In this document: piece by piece, positions 28,417-38,013 of the stretch
How positions within the stretch are numbered: the first letter of the stretch is position 1
How the letters are laid out: every line of letters begins with the position of its first letter
NCBI GenBank assembly: GCA_017308575.1
Contig: JAFKEQ010000001.1
Coordinates: forward strand, 1 to 64,000
DNA length: 64,000 nucleotides
Source: Afipia sp.
GTDB taxonomy: Bacteria > Pseudomonadota > Alphaproteobacteria > Rhizobiales > Xanthobacteraceae
Direction of reading: 5' to 3'
Notes under the pieces: model-generated
Databases searched by the model: none
Told to the model about the DNA's origin: nothing
Seen by the model: the letters and a program-made list of their open reading frames with translations, nothing else
Made by a program: the position numbers and the translations under genes

Positions 28417-29730
28417 ATGGAATGGGATGATATCCAGCGCGCGCTACAGGCCGCCGTCCGCTCCGCAGAAGCCTATCTCGTCTCGCCGTGGTTCTACATG
28501 CAGGCCGGGATCATCCTCACCGTGGCCGGTCTGTCGCTCGCCTGCGCAAGCTTCCTGCGCGGGCGGTTCGACCCGGCGTCACTGGCGATGGGCCTGCCGG
28601 CACCGCTGCGCATGCTGGTCCGGGTTCTGATGCATCGGGCCGGCACGATCATTTTCGCGCTGCTGACCAGCATCGCCCGCGCCGTCGTGGTGAAGACCGA
28701 ACTGATTCGGCACGGCTATCTGCTTTCGACCGCCGCCAGCCTCGCCACCGCATGGGTCATCATCCGGCTGGCGACCAGCCTGATCCGCAACGAACTCGTG
28801 GTTCGCGCGGTCTCGGTGGCGGCCTGGATCGTGGCTGCGCTCAGCATCATCGGCAAGCTGGACGAGGTGGCGGCGGCGCTGGACTCGGTCTCGATCCCGC
28901 TCGGCGCATTGCGCGTTACGCCGCTGCTGGTCCTGAAGGTCGTGGTGTCGCTCGGCATCGCGATGTGGCTGGTCGGCCTGGTCGGCAACTTCTTCGAGAC
29001 GCGAATTTCCCGCTCCCGCGATCTGACGCCGTCGGTTCAGGTGCTGCTGATCAAGATGGTTCGCCTGCTGCTGATGGTGGCCGCATTTGCGGTCGTCATG
29101 AGCGCCGCGGGCATCGATCTCTCTGCTTTTGCGCTGTTCTCCGGCGCCATCGGCGTCGGCCTCGGCTTCGGCCTGCAGAAGATCGTCGCCAATTTCATCA
29201 GCGGCGTGATCCTGCTGGCGGACAAGTCGGTCAAGCCCGGGGATCTCATCACCATCGGCGACAGTTCCGGCAAGATCAGCGCCATGAATACGCGCTACAT
29301 CTCGGTGGCGGCGGGCGACGGCCGCGAAATCCTGATTCCGAACGAGGATCTCGTGACCCAGCGCGTGGTGAACTGGACCTACACCAACAAGAACATGCTG
29401 GTGAAGGTCAACTTCGCCACCAACTACGACGCTGATCCGAACGTGGTCTGCAGGCTCGCCATCGACATCGCCTCGAAGACCGCCAATGTGGCGACCTTCA
29501 AGGCGCCCGCGTGCCTGCTTACGGAATTCGCGGAAACAGGCATGAAGTTCGCGCTGACCTTCTGGGTCGCCGATCTTGATGTCGGCGCCGACAACGTCAA
29601 AAGCGAGGTGATGCTGAAGCTGTGGAGCGCCTTCAAGAATGAAGGCATCCGCGTGCCCTATCCGGTCCGCGAGATTCGTGTGCGCGGCGGCGCATTGCCG
29701 GTCGAGACCGTCATCGAGACGTCGACCTGA
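28417..29730 (+). CDS. Mechanosensitive ion channel, MscS family
   Basis: 437 aa. Several N-terminal helices precede the MscS core: TM3 pore-lining [38 protein letters not shown] (written in parts: [21 protein letters not shown]), then the beta domain [19 protein letters not shown] and the cytoplasmic cage ([20 protein letters not shown]). It releases solutes on hypo-osmotic shock. With three or four extra N-terminal helices it is larger than E. coli MscS (286 aa). Its divergent neighbour is a K+/H+ antiporter, consistent with a shared osmotic theme. sfsA follows after 5 bases. Confidence 0.93.
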   Translation: MEWDDIQRALQAAVRSAEAYLVSPWFYMQAGIILTVAGLSLACASFLRGRFDPASLAMGLPAPLRMLVRVLMHRAGTIIFALLTSIARAVVVKTELIRHGYLLSTAASLATAWVIIRLATSLIRNELVVRAVSVAAWIVAALSIIGKLDEVAAALDSVSIPLGALRVTPLLVLKVVVSLGIAMWLVGLVGNFFETRISRSRDLTPSVQVLLIKMVRLLLMVAAFAVVMSAAGIDLSAFALFSGAIGVGLGFGLQKIVANFISGVILLADKSVKPGDLITIGDSSGKISAMNTRYISVAAGDGREILIPNEDLVTQRVVNWTYTNKNMLVKVNFATNYDADPNVVCRLAIDIASKTANVATFKAPACLLTEFAETGMKFALTFWVADLDVGADNVKSEVMLKLWSAFKNEGIRVPYPVREIRVRGGALPVETVIETST

Positions 29731-29735
29731 ATCGC

Positions 29736-30464
29736 ATGCGCTTTGCCAACGACCTGATCCCGGCAACTCTGATCCGCCGCTACAAGCGCTTCCTCGCGGA
29801 TGTCGAACTCGGCGACGGCACGATCATCACAGCGCATGTGGCCAATCCCGGCGCGATGACGGGCCTGCAGGCGGAAGGCGCGCGGGTCTGGCTCTCGAAA
29901 TCTCCGAGTGCTGCGCGCAAGCTGCCGTATTCATGGGAGTTGATCGAGGTGGATTTCGGCGGCGCACCGGAGCTGGTCGGCGTCAACACCATGCACCCGA
30001 ATCCGATTGTCGCCGAAGCGCTGGCAGCCGGTGTCATTCCCGAACTCGACGGCTATGCCACCATCCGCCGTGAGGTGAAGTACGGGCGGATCATCAACGG
30101 CAAGGGCTCGCGCGTGGATTTCCTGTTGGAAGATGCTGCCCGGCCACCTTGTTATGTCGAGGTCAAGAACGTCCACCTGATGCGCCGTGAGGACGTCGCC
30201 GAGTTCCCGGACTCCGTGACAGCGCGTGGCACCAAGCATCTCGATGAACTGGCGGAGATGGTCGCCTCCGGCGCCCGCGCCGTGATGCTGTTCGTGATCC
30301 AGATCGGCTCGGCCCGCGCCTTCGCGCTGGCCCGCGACATCGATCCGGCCTATGGGCGCGCTTTCGACAAGGCCCACGCTGCCGGGGTGGAAGCGCTGGC
30401 CTGGACCTGCAAACTCACCCGTCAGGAGATCACACTGGGACAGTCAGTTCCGATCAAGCCTTGA
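29736..30464 (+). CDS. sfsA: SfsA family DNA/RNA nuclease-like protein
   Basis: 242 aa, full length. SfsA hallmarks are [61 protein letters not shown] and [10 protein letters not shown] (nuclease-like Asp/Glu-x-Lys core), and the C-terminal [12 protein letters not shown]. It was first described in E. coli as stimulating maltose genes; later work suggests a nuclease fold that binds DNA. It starts 5 bases after the mscS stop and is likely co-transcribed. Confidence 0.93.
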   Translation: MRFANDLIPATLIRRYKRFLADVELGDGTIITAHVANPGAMTGLQAEGARVWLSKSPSAARKLPYSWELIEVDFGGAPELVGVNTMHPNPIVAEALAAGVIPELDGYATIRREVKYGRIINGKGSRVDFLLEDAARPPCYVEVKNVHLMRREDVAEFPDSVTARGTKHLDELAEMVASGARAVMLFVIQIGSARAFALARDIDPAYGRAFDKAHAAGVEALAWTCKLTRQEITLGQSVPIKP

Positions 30465-30572
30465 ACAAGCCCTGAATACAGGGCCGGGCTGCCCGGCGGC
30501 AGCGCGGCTTGCACTCAAGGCTGCAACCATTAAATTGGCTGAAATCCGCATTTTCCCCGAGCCAGAGTCCTC

Positions 30573-31397
30573 ATGAACTACGTCGAAGCCACCGAAACCT
30601 CGCTCCGCAAGACCGGGCAGATCAAGCTGCATGGCCCTCAGGCCTTCGCGGGCATGCGCAAGGCGGGCGCGCTGGTGGCACAATGCCTCGATGAGCTGAC
30701 CGCCATCGTCCGGCCGGGAATCTTCACCTCGCAGATCGACGACTTCGTCCGCAAGTTCGCCTTCGATCACAAGTCCTATCCCGCGACGCTGATGTACCGC
30801 GGCTATCGCTATTCCACCTGCACCTCGATCAATCACGTAGTCTGTCACGGCATGCCCGGCGACCGCCAGTTGAAGGAAGGCGACATCGTCAATGTCGACG
30901 TGACCTTCATCGTCGACGGCTGGTATGGTGACTCCAGCCGCATGTATGCCGTGGGTCAGATCTCGCGCCGCGCCGAGCGGCTGATCGATGTCACCTATGA
31001 ATCGCTGATGCGCGGCATCGCCGCCGTGAAGCCGGGCGCGACCACCGGCGATATCGGCCATGCCATCCAGAGCTTCGTCGAACCGCAGCAGATGAGCGTG
31101 GTGCGCGACTTCTGCGGCCACGGCCTCGGCCGAATTTTCCACGACGAGCCCAACATCATCCACATCGGCCGTCCGGGCGAAGGCGTCGTGCTGCGCCCCG
31201 GCATGTTCTTCACCATCGAGCCGATGATCAACCTCGGCAAGCCGCATGTGAAGGTGCTCTCCGACGGCTGGACCGCGGTGACCCGCGACCGTTCGCTGTC
31301 GGCGCAGTTCGAGCATTCGGTCGGCGTGACCGAAGACGGCGTCGAGGTCTTCACCTTCTCCCCCGGCAAGCTGGACAAGCCGGTCTTCGGCAAGTGA
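30573..31397 (+). CDS. map: Methionine aminopeptidase type I
   Basis: 274 aa. It removes the initiator Met from nascent proteins. Metal ligands appear in NVDVTFIVDGWYGDSSRMY (two Asp), CGHGLGRIFHDEP (His), FFTIEPMI (Glu) and AQFEHSVGVTEDG (Glu), and HVVCHGMPGD carries the substrate His. The N-terminus is slightly extended (MNYVEATETSLRKTGQIK) relative to E. coli. The gap to sfsA is 108 bases, so it may have its own promoter. Confidence 0.96.
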   Translation: MNYVEATETSLRKTGQIKLHGPQAFAGMRKAGALVAQCLDELTAIVRPGIFTSQIDDFVRKFAFDHKSYPATLMYRGYRYSTCTSINHVVCHGMPGDRQLKEGDIVNVDVTFIVDGWYGDSSRMYAVGQISRRAERLIDVTYESLMRGIAAVKPGATTGDIGHAIQSFVEPQQMSVVRDFCGHGLGRIFHDEPNIIHIGRPGEGVVLRPGMFFTIEPMINLGKPHVKVLSDGWTAVTRDRSLSAQFEHSVGVTEDGVEVFTFSPGKLDKPVFGK

Positions 31398-31519
31398 CCT
31401 CGCTGGCGGGTCCGCATCCGGAAACCGCAAACATCTTTGTTATGTGATTCCGGAATAATGCCGGTTGCAAAACCCGCCGGGCGGGGCATGCTTGTTGCGT
31501 TTCGAGTACGCATCACATC

Positions 31520-32242
31520 ATGCCGACAAAGCCCGAAGATTTATCCGATCCATCCGGCTTTTCCGAAGCGCCGCATTACCACGGCCATCGCGAGCGGCTG
31601 CGGGACCGGTTTCGCGATGCCGGTGCCGACGCCCTGAGCGATTATGAATTGCTTGAGATGGTACTGTTTCGCGCCCTTCCCCGGCGCGACGTCAAGCCGC
31701 TGGCAAAGTCGCTGATCGCGAAATTCGGATCGTTTGCCGAGGTGGTCCACGCCCCTGAACTGCGCCTGAAGGAGATCAGCGGACTCGGCGAGTCCGCAAT
31801 CACCGAGATCAAACTAATCGCAGCGACCGCGAGCCGGGTCGCGAAAGGCCGGATCAACACCCAGAAGACCGTACTGTCGTCATGGTCGTCGGTGATCGAA
31901 TATTGCCGCGCGGCCATGGCCTTCGCCGACAAGGAGCAGTTTCGCATTCTGTTTCTGGACAAGCGCAATCAGTTGATCGCGGATGAGCTGCAGCAGGTCG
32001 GCACCATCGACCACACGCCGGTCTATCCGCGCGAAGTGGTCAAGCGCGCGCTGGAATTGTCAGCGACCGCCATCATCCTGGTGCACAATCATCCAAGTGG
32101 CGATCCGACGCCGTCGACCGCCGACGTGCAGATGACGAAATCGATCATGGCGATCTCGAGCCCGCTCGGAATCGCGGTGCACGATCACATCATCGTCGGC
32201 AAGAACGGCCATTCCAGCCTGAAGGGCCTGCGGCTGATTTAA
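31520..32242 (+). CDS. radC: RadC family JAB-domain protein
   Basis: 240 aa. N-terminal helix-hairpin-helix region ([32 protein letters not shown]) and C-terminal JAB1/MPN-like metal site: [21 protein letters not shown]. Once linked to DNA repair, the family's biochemical role remains unsettled. It is convergent with the Inh-like gene, 5 bases apart. Confidence 0.94.
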   Translation: MPTKPEDLSDPSGFSEAPHYHGHRERLRDRFRDAGADALSDYELLEMVLFRALPRRDVKPLAKSLIAKFGSFAEVVHAPELRLKEISGLGESAITEIKLIAATASRVAKGRINTQKTVLSSWSSVIEYCRAAMAFADKEQFRILFLDKRNQLIADELQQVGTIDHTPVYPREVVKRALELSATAIILVHNHPSGDPTPSTADVQMTKSIMAISSPLGIAVHDHIIVGKNGHSSLKGLRLI

Positions 32243-32247
32243 GAAGA

Positions 32248-32976
32248 CTACTGCCGCATCAGGATCAGCGGATCGGCGCTATCCGGCACGCGCCGCCACT
32301 GCGCATTGTCGTCGGCCTCGAACCGCCAGATATCGCCCCTGGCCGACTGCAGCAGCAGTTCGCCGCGCTCGAGACGCCACATGGTCGGCGCAAAGGCCGC
32401 GACCAGCGGGTCGCAACGCGGCTTGAGATAGACCGCGAAATTATCGGCGGTCGTTTCCGTATTCGTCAGCGTGAGCCCGCAGATCGACTTGCCGCTCTCG
32501 CGCATCATCGCCCAGTCACCGATCAACTGATCGGTGGATTTCGACAGCGCGCGGGCGGCCGCAAGATTCTGCAGGAGATAGATGCCCTCGCCTTCGCGGC
32601 GGCCCTCGAAAATTCCCGCCTCGACTTCGGTGAAGTCGATCACGGACTCGCCCTTGGCGTCCTGCAGGCGCACAATGTCGAGCCCCTTGACGCTCCATGC
32701 CGTGATCGCCTTTGCGAAGGGAAGCGCATCGCCGCATCCCTTTTCCAGTTCGAGCTTGAGACCTTGCGAGGAGCTTTCGTTTTTCAGCGTGACCACGCAG
32801 GTCTTGTCGCGACCTGCCGTGGACAGTTCCCATTGTCCGACCATGTCGGAGGTGAGCGACCGTGCATCTTGCGCCGTGACATGCGATGCGCCCATGACGC
32901 CGAGAGCCAGGGCAAGCAGGCATGCCCGCTTGCCCTTCTCTAGCTTCATGACGCGCGATGACACGGCGCGGATCAT
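32248..32976 (-). CDS. Secreted AprI/Inh-type metalloprotease inhibitor with two domains
   Basis: 242 aa with an N-terminal signal (ACLLALALGVMGASHVTAQ). Two Inh-like beta-barrel repeats are visible: MVGQWELSTAGRDKTCVVTL to about residue 130, and LIGDWAMMRESGKSICGLTL to the end, each with the W-E/A-L start and one Cys pair pattern (C..L, C..). Single-domain Inh proteins block serralysin-type proteases in the periplasm. No serralysin gene is present here. It starts 2 bases after the dehydrogenase stop, so it belongs to the transport operon; an alternative start is at 32949. Confidence 0.75.
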   Translation of the reverse strand: MIRAVSSRVMKLEKGKRACLLALALGVMGASHVTAQDARSLTSDMVGQWELSTAGRDKTCVVTLKNESSSQGLKLELEKGCGDALPFAKAITAWSVKGLDIVRLQDAKGESVIDFTEVEAGIFEGRREGEGIYLLQNLAAARALSKSTDQLIGDWAMMRESGKSICGLTLTNTETTADNFAVYLKPRCDPLVAAFAPTMWRLERGELLLQSARGDIWRFEADDNAQWRRVPDSADPLILMRQ

Positions 32977-32978
32977 AG

Positions 32979-33962
32979 TCAGCGGCCCTTGAGCGGCGTT
33001 TCGGCGATCGGCGTCAGCGGCGCTTTACCTTCGAACCAGAGCTTGAGGTTATCGACCACGAGCTGGTCCATCGCATTGCGCGTGCTCACCGAGGCCGATC
33101 CGATATGCGGGAGCAGAACGACATTCTGCAGGGCGCGCAGCTCTTCCGGCACGTTCGGCTCGTTCGCGAAAACGTCAAGACCAGCGGCCATGATGGTGCC
33201 GTCCTTGAGAGCCGAAATCAGCGCTGGCTCGTCGATCACCGATCCACGCGCGACATTGACCACGATGCCGCGCGGGCCGAGCGCTTTGAGCACCTCGGCA
33301 TTCACGATCTTCGCGGTCGAAGGGCCGCCCGGCGTGATGATGATCAGCGTATCGACGTCCTTCGCCATCTCGGCAAGGTTCGGATAGTGCTTGTAGGAAA
33401 CGCCCTTCGCGGGATTGCGCGAGTGATAGACCACCGGCACCAGCGACGCATCGAGACGGCGCGCGATGGCCTGGCCGATCCGGCCCATGCCGACCATGCC
33501 CACCTTGCGGTCGCGCAGCGAGCCGGGGCTGAGCGGGAAGCCCTTTTTGCTCCATTCACCAGCGCGAACGAAGCGATCCGCCGGGATGAACTCGCGGGCC
33601 GTCGCGATCAGAAGACCAAGCGCGACGTCCGCGACTTCCTCGGTCAGCACATCCGGCGTGTTGGTGACGATGATGTCATGTCCGGCGGCATATTTCGCAT
33701 CGACATGATCGTAGCCCACGCCGAAGCTCGAGACGATCTCGACTTTGGGAAAGCTTCCCAGCATGGCCGCATCCGTCGGCACCAGACCGGTCACGGCAAT
33801 GCCGCGGATACGCGCCGCAACGTCCGGTGAAATCTGGCTCAGGTCGCTCTGTTTCTGGAATTTGTGCAGGACGAAATTCGCGGGAAAGCCCCCGTCAATG
33901 ACCGGCTTCGAAGGACCATAGATCAGAACATCGATTTTTTCTTGAGCAGCGTTTCCAGCCAT
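32979..33962 (-). CDS. D-2-hydroxyacid dehydrogenase (GhrB/hydroxypyruvate reductase type)
   Basis: 327 aa NAD(P)-dependent enzyme reducing 2-oxoacids such as glyoxylate or hydroxypyruvate. Nucleotide site GMGRIGQAIARRL (about 155-167). Catalytic triad Arg in NVARGSVIDE, Glu in FANEPNVPEEL and His in LLPHIGSAS. Substrate loop SSFGVGYDHVD. The start codon overlaps the permease stop (TAATG), placing it in the ABC operon. The exact substrate cannot be read; a link with the imported compound is inference. Confidence 0.9.
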   Translation of the reverse strand: MAGNAAQEKIDVLIYGPSKPVIDGGFPANFVLHKFQKQSDLSQISPDVAARIRGIAVTGLVPTDAAMLGSFPKVEIVSSFGVGYDHVDAKYAAGHDIIVTNTPDVLTEEVADVALGLLIATAREFIPADRFVRAGEWSKKGFPLSPGSLRDRKVGMVGMGRIGQAIARRLDASLVPVVYHSRNPAKGVSYKHYPNLAEMAKDVDTLIIITPGGPSTAKIVNAEVLKALGPRGIVVNVARGSVIDEPALISALKDGTIMAAGLDVFANEPNVPEELRALQNVVLLPHIGSASVSTRNAMDQLVVDNLKLWFEGKAPLTPIAETPLKGR

Positions 33963-34762
33963 TATTTTTCCTTTCCGAGCGCACTTTCGTGCCAGCGTCG
34001 TAGCACAAGATACGACACCAGCGAGAGGGCCAAATAGATGACAACTCCGGCAGTCGAGAGCAACAGCAGCGCCGCGAACATCCGGGGAATGTTGAGCCGG
34101 TAACCCGCCTCCGCGATGCGGTACGCCAGTCCGGACCCCGCTCCTGCGGAGCCCGCGGCGATCTCGGCGACCACCGCGCCGATCAGCGACAGGCCGCCCG
34201 CAATCCGCAGACCGCCGAGGATATGCGGCAGCGCCGAAGGCAGTTTCAGATAGCGCAGGGTCTGCACGTCGGAAGCACCGTAAAGTTCAAACAGGCCCTG
34301 CAGGTTGCGATCGACCGAGCCGAGACCAAGAGCCGTATTGGACAGCACCGGAAAAAACGCAACGATCCATGCGCAGACCACCACGGCGACGTGCTGCGGC
34401 AGGTAGATCAGGAGCAGCGGCGCGATCGCGATCACCGGTGTGACCTGCAGGATCACCGCATAGGGCAGCAACATATATTCCAGCCATTTGGAGCGGCTGA
34501 ACAGCAGCGCAAGGCCGATCCCGCCGATCGCTGCGGCGATGAAACCCTGCGCCGTGGTGGCCAGCGTGGCCAGCAATGCTGCGAACAAAATCGGCCAGTC
34601 CTGCACCAACGTCGCGAACACCACGCTCGGCGCGGGCAGCACGTAGACCGGAATATCGTTGATCCGAACCACGGCTTCCCAGAGCGCGATGCCGCCCGCC
34701 AGCGCCAACAGCGGCAACAGCCATTGCATCGTCCGGGCGGGTGATGCGGTGCGCGCGCTCAT
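33962..34762 (-). CDS. ABC transporter permease, SsuC/TauC/ThiX type
   Basis: 266 aa, about six membrane helices with the coupling-helix signature LYGASDVQTLRYLKLPSALPHILGGLRIAGGLSLIGAVVAEI (in parts: DVQTLRYLKLPSALP, GAVVAEI). Start MSARTASP (34762) gives a 4-base ATGA overlap with the ATPase gene; the frame runs upstream inside that gene. It forms an importer with the ATPase and binding protein next to it. Confidence 0.9.
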   Translation of the reverse strand: MSARTASPARTMQWLLPLLALAGGIALWEAVVRINDIPVYVLPAPSVVFATLVQDWPILFAALLATLATTAQGFIAAAIGGIGLALLFSRSKWLEYMLLPYAVILQVTPVIAIAPLLLIYLPQHVAVVVCAWIVAFFPVLSNTALGLGSVDRNLQGLFELYGASDVQTLRYLKLPSALPHILGGLRIAGGLSLIGAVVAEIAAGSAGAGSGLAYRIAEAGYRLNIPRMFAALLLLSTAGVVIYLALSLVSYLVLRRWHESALGKEK

Positions 34763-35553
34763 CGCACACCCTCGCTGTCGCTGGCCTTTGCGAGCGCGGC
34801 GGAAACGTCGCGGCAGTAGCTCGCATAGTCCGGCGACGTGCGGAAGTCCTCGCCGCGCGGCTCGCTCGCCGCAATGCGAAACTCCCGCGCGATGCGTCCG
34901 GGGCGCGATGTCATCACGAGAACGCGCTGCGACAGGTACACCGACTCGAACACCGAATGGGTGACGAACACCACCGTCTTGCGCAGGCCGCGCCACAGCG
35001 TCAGCAGATCGTTGTTCAGCCTGAAACGCGTGATTTCATCCAGTGCCGCGAACGGCTCGTCCATCAGAAGAATATCCGGATCGGTCACCAGCGCGCGCGC
35101 CAATGAGACCCGCATTTTCATCCCGCCGGACAATTCACGCGGATAGACCTCCGCGAAATCGGCAAGACCCACCTGCGCCAGGGCCTGATCGACACGCGCG
35201 ATGGCGTCGTGATGCGGCAGTCCCGCGATATCGAGCGGCAGCCGGACATTCCCGCGCACGCTCGCCCACGGCATCAGCGTCGGCTCCTGAAACACGAAGC
35301 CGATACGATGTTGCGTCCGGCTTTCATGGCGCGCGGTAACATACGCCTCGCCCGTCGTCGGCTCGCTCAATCCGGCGATGATGCGCAATGCGCTGGATTT
35401 TCCGCAACCGGATGGACCAAGCAGCGAGACGAATTCACCGCTACGAATGTTCAGATCGAGCGGGCCGAGCCCGGCAACGCCGTTGCCATAGACCTTGGTC
35501 ACGCCGCGTAGCGAAACCGCCAAACCGCCATCATTTCCGTCAGGACCAGACAT
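34759..35553 (-). CDS. ABC transporter ATPase, SsuB/TauB/ThiZ type
   Basis: 264 aa. Walker A GPSGCGKSSALRII, Q-loop GFVFQEPTLMPWASV, signature ELSGGMKMRVSLARALV, Walker B ILLMDEPFAALDEIT, H-switch VFVTHSVFESVYLSQRV. It powers the nitrate/sulfonate/pyrimidine-precursor family importer encoded by the neighbouring genes. There is a 32-base gap from the binding protein gene and an ATGA overlap with the permease. Confidence 0.92.
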   Translation of the reverse strand: MSGPDGNDGGLAVSLRGVTKVYGNGVAGLGPLDLNIRSGEFVSLLGPSGCGKSSALRIIAGLSEPTTGEAYVTARHESRTQHRIGFVFQEPTLMPWASVRGNVRLPLDIAGLPHHDAIARVDQALAQVGLADFAEVYPRELSGGMKMRVSLARALVTDPDILLMDEPFAALDEITRFRLNNDLLTLWRGLRKTVVFVTHSVFESVYLSQRVLVMTSRPGRIAREFRIAASEPRGEDFRTSPDYASYCRDVSAALAKASDSEGVR

Positions 35554-35585
35554 GCGCGCGCGATCAATCCGTCATAGCCAAGCGA

Positions 35586-36614
35586 TCATTTCTTCGGCCG
35601 CAGGTCGAGCCCGACGGCCTTGTTCACAAACCGCAGGGTGTATGACTTACGATAATCGATGTTGCTGCGTGTCACGCCTGCGCGGACCATCTTGGCGAAA
35701 AACGACGCCATCCGTTCGTCGCTCATCGCGCCGATTCCGTTCGTCAGCGCATCTCCCGAATCCACGATGCCATAAGCCTTCATCGCGTCGACGGAATAGG
35801 CGAGAAGCTCGTCGCTCATGTCGGGATTTGATTTCTTGATCAGCGCATTGGCCGCACGGTTGTCGCCATAGAGATAATTGTACCAGCCGATGATCGATGC
35901 ATCGACGAAGCGCTGCACCAGATCGGCTTTCTTTTCAGCAAAGGCCGTGCGCGTCTCGATCAGTGTCGAGTAGCTGTTGAAGCCGTAATCGGCCAGCAAC
36001 AGCACGCTCGGCCTGAACTTGGCCTGCTTCTCCACCGCATACGGCTCGGACGTGACATAGCCCTGCATCGCGCTGGACTTGTCCGCGAGAAACGGCTGCG
36101 CATTCGACGTGTAAGGCTTCACATTGTCCTCGCTGAAGCCGTATTCCGACTTCAGCCACTGGAAATAGGTCGGCATGCCCTCCTTGGAAACGAACAGCGT
36201 CAGCGGTTTCAGGTCCTCGATCTTGCCGACCTTGGATTCGGGATGCGCGAGGAAGACCTGCGGGTCTTTCTGAAAGATCGCAGCCACCGCCACCACCGGC
36301 ACTTTGTTCGCCACCGCATCGAAGGATTGCAGCGTGTTCGCGCTCATGAAGAAATCGAGCTTGCCTGCGATCAACTGAATGCGATTGTTCACGTTCGGCC
36401 CGCCGGGAACGATGGTCACGTCGAGGCCATAGGCCTTGTAGGTCCCGTCCGCGACGGCCTGATAGAATCCGCCGTGTTCGGCCTCCGCGACCCAGTTGGT
36501 TCCGAACGACACCTTGTCAAGCGTCGTGGCCGCCCGCGCCTCGGGTGACCCGTCCGCCACGGCCAGAGCCACGAGTCCGAAAGTTAACGCTCGCAGCAAA
36601 AGGCTGAGGGGCAT
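35586..36614 (-). CDS. ABC solute-binding protein, NMT1/THI5-like
   Basis: 342 aa with signal peptide (LLLRALTFGLVALAVADGSPEARA). NMT1-like features are KVSFGTNWVAEAEHGGFYQAVADGTYKAYGLDVTIVPGGPNVNNRIQLIAGKLDF (in parts: GTNWVAEAEHGGFYQA, GLDVTIVPGGP), typical of proteins binding thiamine-pyrimidine precursors, riboflavin or similar. I find no TPP riboswitch sequence (no CUGAGA / ACCUGA pair) upstream, so the substrate is undecided. It is the first gene of the five-gene operon. Start at MPLSLLLR (36614). Confidence 0.88.
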   Translation of the reverse strand: MPLSLLLRALTFGLVALAVADGSPEARAATTLDKVSFGTNWVAEAEHGGFYQAVADGTYKAYGLDVTIVPGGPNVNNRIQLIAGKLDFFMSANTLQSFDAVANKVPVVAVAAIFQKDPQVFLAHPESKVGKIEDLKPLTLFVSKEGMPTYFQWLKSEYGFSEDNVKPYTSNAQPFLADKSSAMQGYVTSEPYAVEKQAKFRPSVLLLADYGFNSYSTLIETRTAFAEKKADLVQRFVDASIIGWYNYLYGDNRAANALIKKSNPDMSDELLAYSVDAMKAYGIVDSGDALTNGIGAMSDERMASFFAKMVRAGVTRSNIDYRKSYTLRFVNKAVGLDLRPKK

Positions 36615-36779
36615 CGTTGGACTCCGTGGATCGTTTTGCCCATGATGGGCCATGATGGCGATCAGACCCGGCCGGGCGACCGGCGCCCTTGCGATGCAGG
36701 GCGTACCCTACAAACCTACTCCGCAAAGACACGCCTGCAAATTGCCAAATCGATGCCTGCCCGAAGAAACCCGCGCGCG

Positions 36780-37598
36780 ATGACTGTACTTCCTCCCCAT
36801 GATTGGTCCGACATCCGCTTGTCCGAACTCGACAGGACCAAGGCGCGCGACTGGATCGCAGTACTGCCGCTCGCGGCCACGGAGCAGCATGGACCGCACC
36901 TGCCGTTCGAGACCGATACGTTGATCGCGCAGGCCTATCTCGCGCGCGTGCGCGCGATCCTGCCGAAGAATCTTCCAGTCACGTTCCTGCCCATCGAGCC
37001 GGTCGGAATCTCCACCGAACACGTTGCCTATCCCGGCACGCAAACGCTGGCGACGGACGTGGCGCTCCGCAAATGGATGGCCATCGGCGACACCGTTGCC
37101 CATGCAGGACTGCGCAAGCTCGTCATCGTCACGAGCCACGGCGGCAACAGCGCTGCGATGGCGCTGATCGCGCAGGACCTGCGCGCGAAGCACGAGATGC
37201 TTGCGGTGAGCACGAGTTGGAGCCGCTTCGGCGCGCCGGACGGTTTGTTCTCGGCGGACGAACTGCGCTTCGGCATCCACGGCGGCGCGGTGGAAACGTC
37301 GATCATGCTCGCCGCGTTTCCGGATCAGGTGCGCAAGGCGCGCATCGCGAATTTCGAGTCTGCGGAAAAACAAATGACGCAGGAATTCCGCTGGCTGTCG
37401 GCGGGACGTCCCGCGCCATTCGCATGGGCGATGCAGGATCTCAATCCGCTGGGCGCCGTCGGCGATGCCAGGTCCGCAACGGCAGACAAGGGCGAAGCGC
37501 TGATCGCGCATGGCGCGCGCGCTTTCGTCGAGCTGCTCCAAGACGTGCGCAAGTTCGACCTGTCGCGGCTCACGCATCAGCCGCACATCCTGCCGTAA
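36780..37598 (+). CDS. Creatininase-family amidohydrolase
   Basis: 272 aa. Metal-binding motifs of the creatininase/mftE/arfB family: PLAATEQHGPHLPFETDTLIA (Glu, His, Asp), VTSHGGNSAAM (His) and GIHGGAVETSIML (Glu). Members open cyclic amides or hydrolyse formamides in creatinine or deazaflavin/riboflavin-type pathways. It is divergent from the NMT1-type importer, with a 165-base shared control region, so the pair may handle one nitrogen compound (inference). A start at 36753 (MPARRNPRAM) is also possible. Confidence 0.88.
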   Translation: MTVLPPHDWSDIRLSELDRTKARDWIAVLPLAATEQHGPHLPFETDTLIAQAYLARVRAILPKNLPVTFLPIEPVGISTEHVAYPGTQTLATDVALRKWMAIGDTVAHAGLRKLVIVTSHGGNSAAMALIAQDLRAKHEMLAVSTSWSRFGAPDGLFSADELRFGIHGGAVETSIMLAAFPDQVRKARIANFESAEKQMTQEFRWLSAGRPAPFAWAMQDLNPLGAVGDARSATADKGEALIAHGARAFVELLQDVRKFDLSRLTHQPHILP

Positions 37599-37737
37599 GC
37601 TCCTAACCGACTGATATTCTGCCGATATCCGGCCGCTCGATTTTTTTGAGCCGGCTATCGAACCGAATTCGCGCAGCTCTCCACCAATGGACATGCGGAC
37701 CACACGGACCGCCCCAGACAAGGATGGAGAGAGTACC

Positions 37738-38013
37738 ATGTCGATCAAGACCAAAATTGCAGCCCTCGCCGTTGCCGCCATCGCGCTGACCGGCGGCATC
37801 ACCGCCACCACCCAGCAGGCCCAGGCTGGCGGCTTTCATCATCATCACGGCCACGGTCTTGGCATCGGTGTCGGCCTTGCCGCAGGCGCGCTGTTCGCCG
37901 CGGCCGCTGCCAACAACGCCTACGCTTACGACGCCGGCTATCGCCGCTGCGGCTGGGTGCCCCGGTACAACGCTTACGGCGATTACATCGGCCGCGTTCG
38001 CACCTGCTACTGA
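37738..38013 (+). CDS. Small secreted His/Gly-rich protein
   Basis: 91 aa. Signal peptide (AALAVAAIALTGGITATTQQAQA) followed by GGFHHHHGHGLGIGVG, a hydrophobic Ala stretch (AAGALFAAAAANNAYAY) and a Tyr/Arg tail with two Cys (RRCGWVPRYNAYGDYIGRVRTCY) likely forming a disulfide. Such small proteins are common in this family and unassigned. The His run could bind metal. AAGGATGGAGAG precedes the ATG, a strong ribosome site. A terminator follows. Confidence 0.8.
   Translation: MSIKTKIAALAVAAIALTGGITATTQQAQAGGFHHHHGHGLGIGVGLAAGALFAAAAANNAYAYDAGYRRCGWVPRYNAYGDYIGRVRTCY

Noticed and set aside
36615..36779. Possible TPP or other riboswitch ahead of the NMT1-type operon
   Set aside because: The sequence lacks the conserved CUGAGA and ACCUGA elements; no other class was recognisable.
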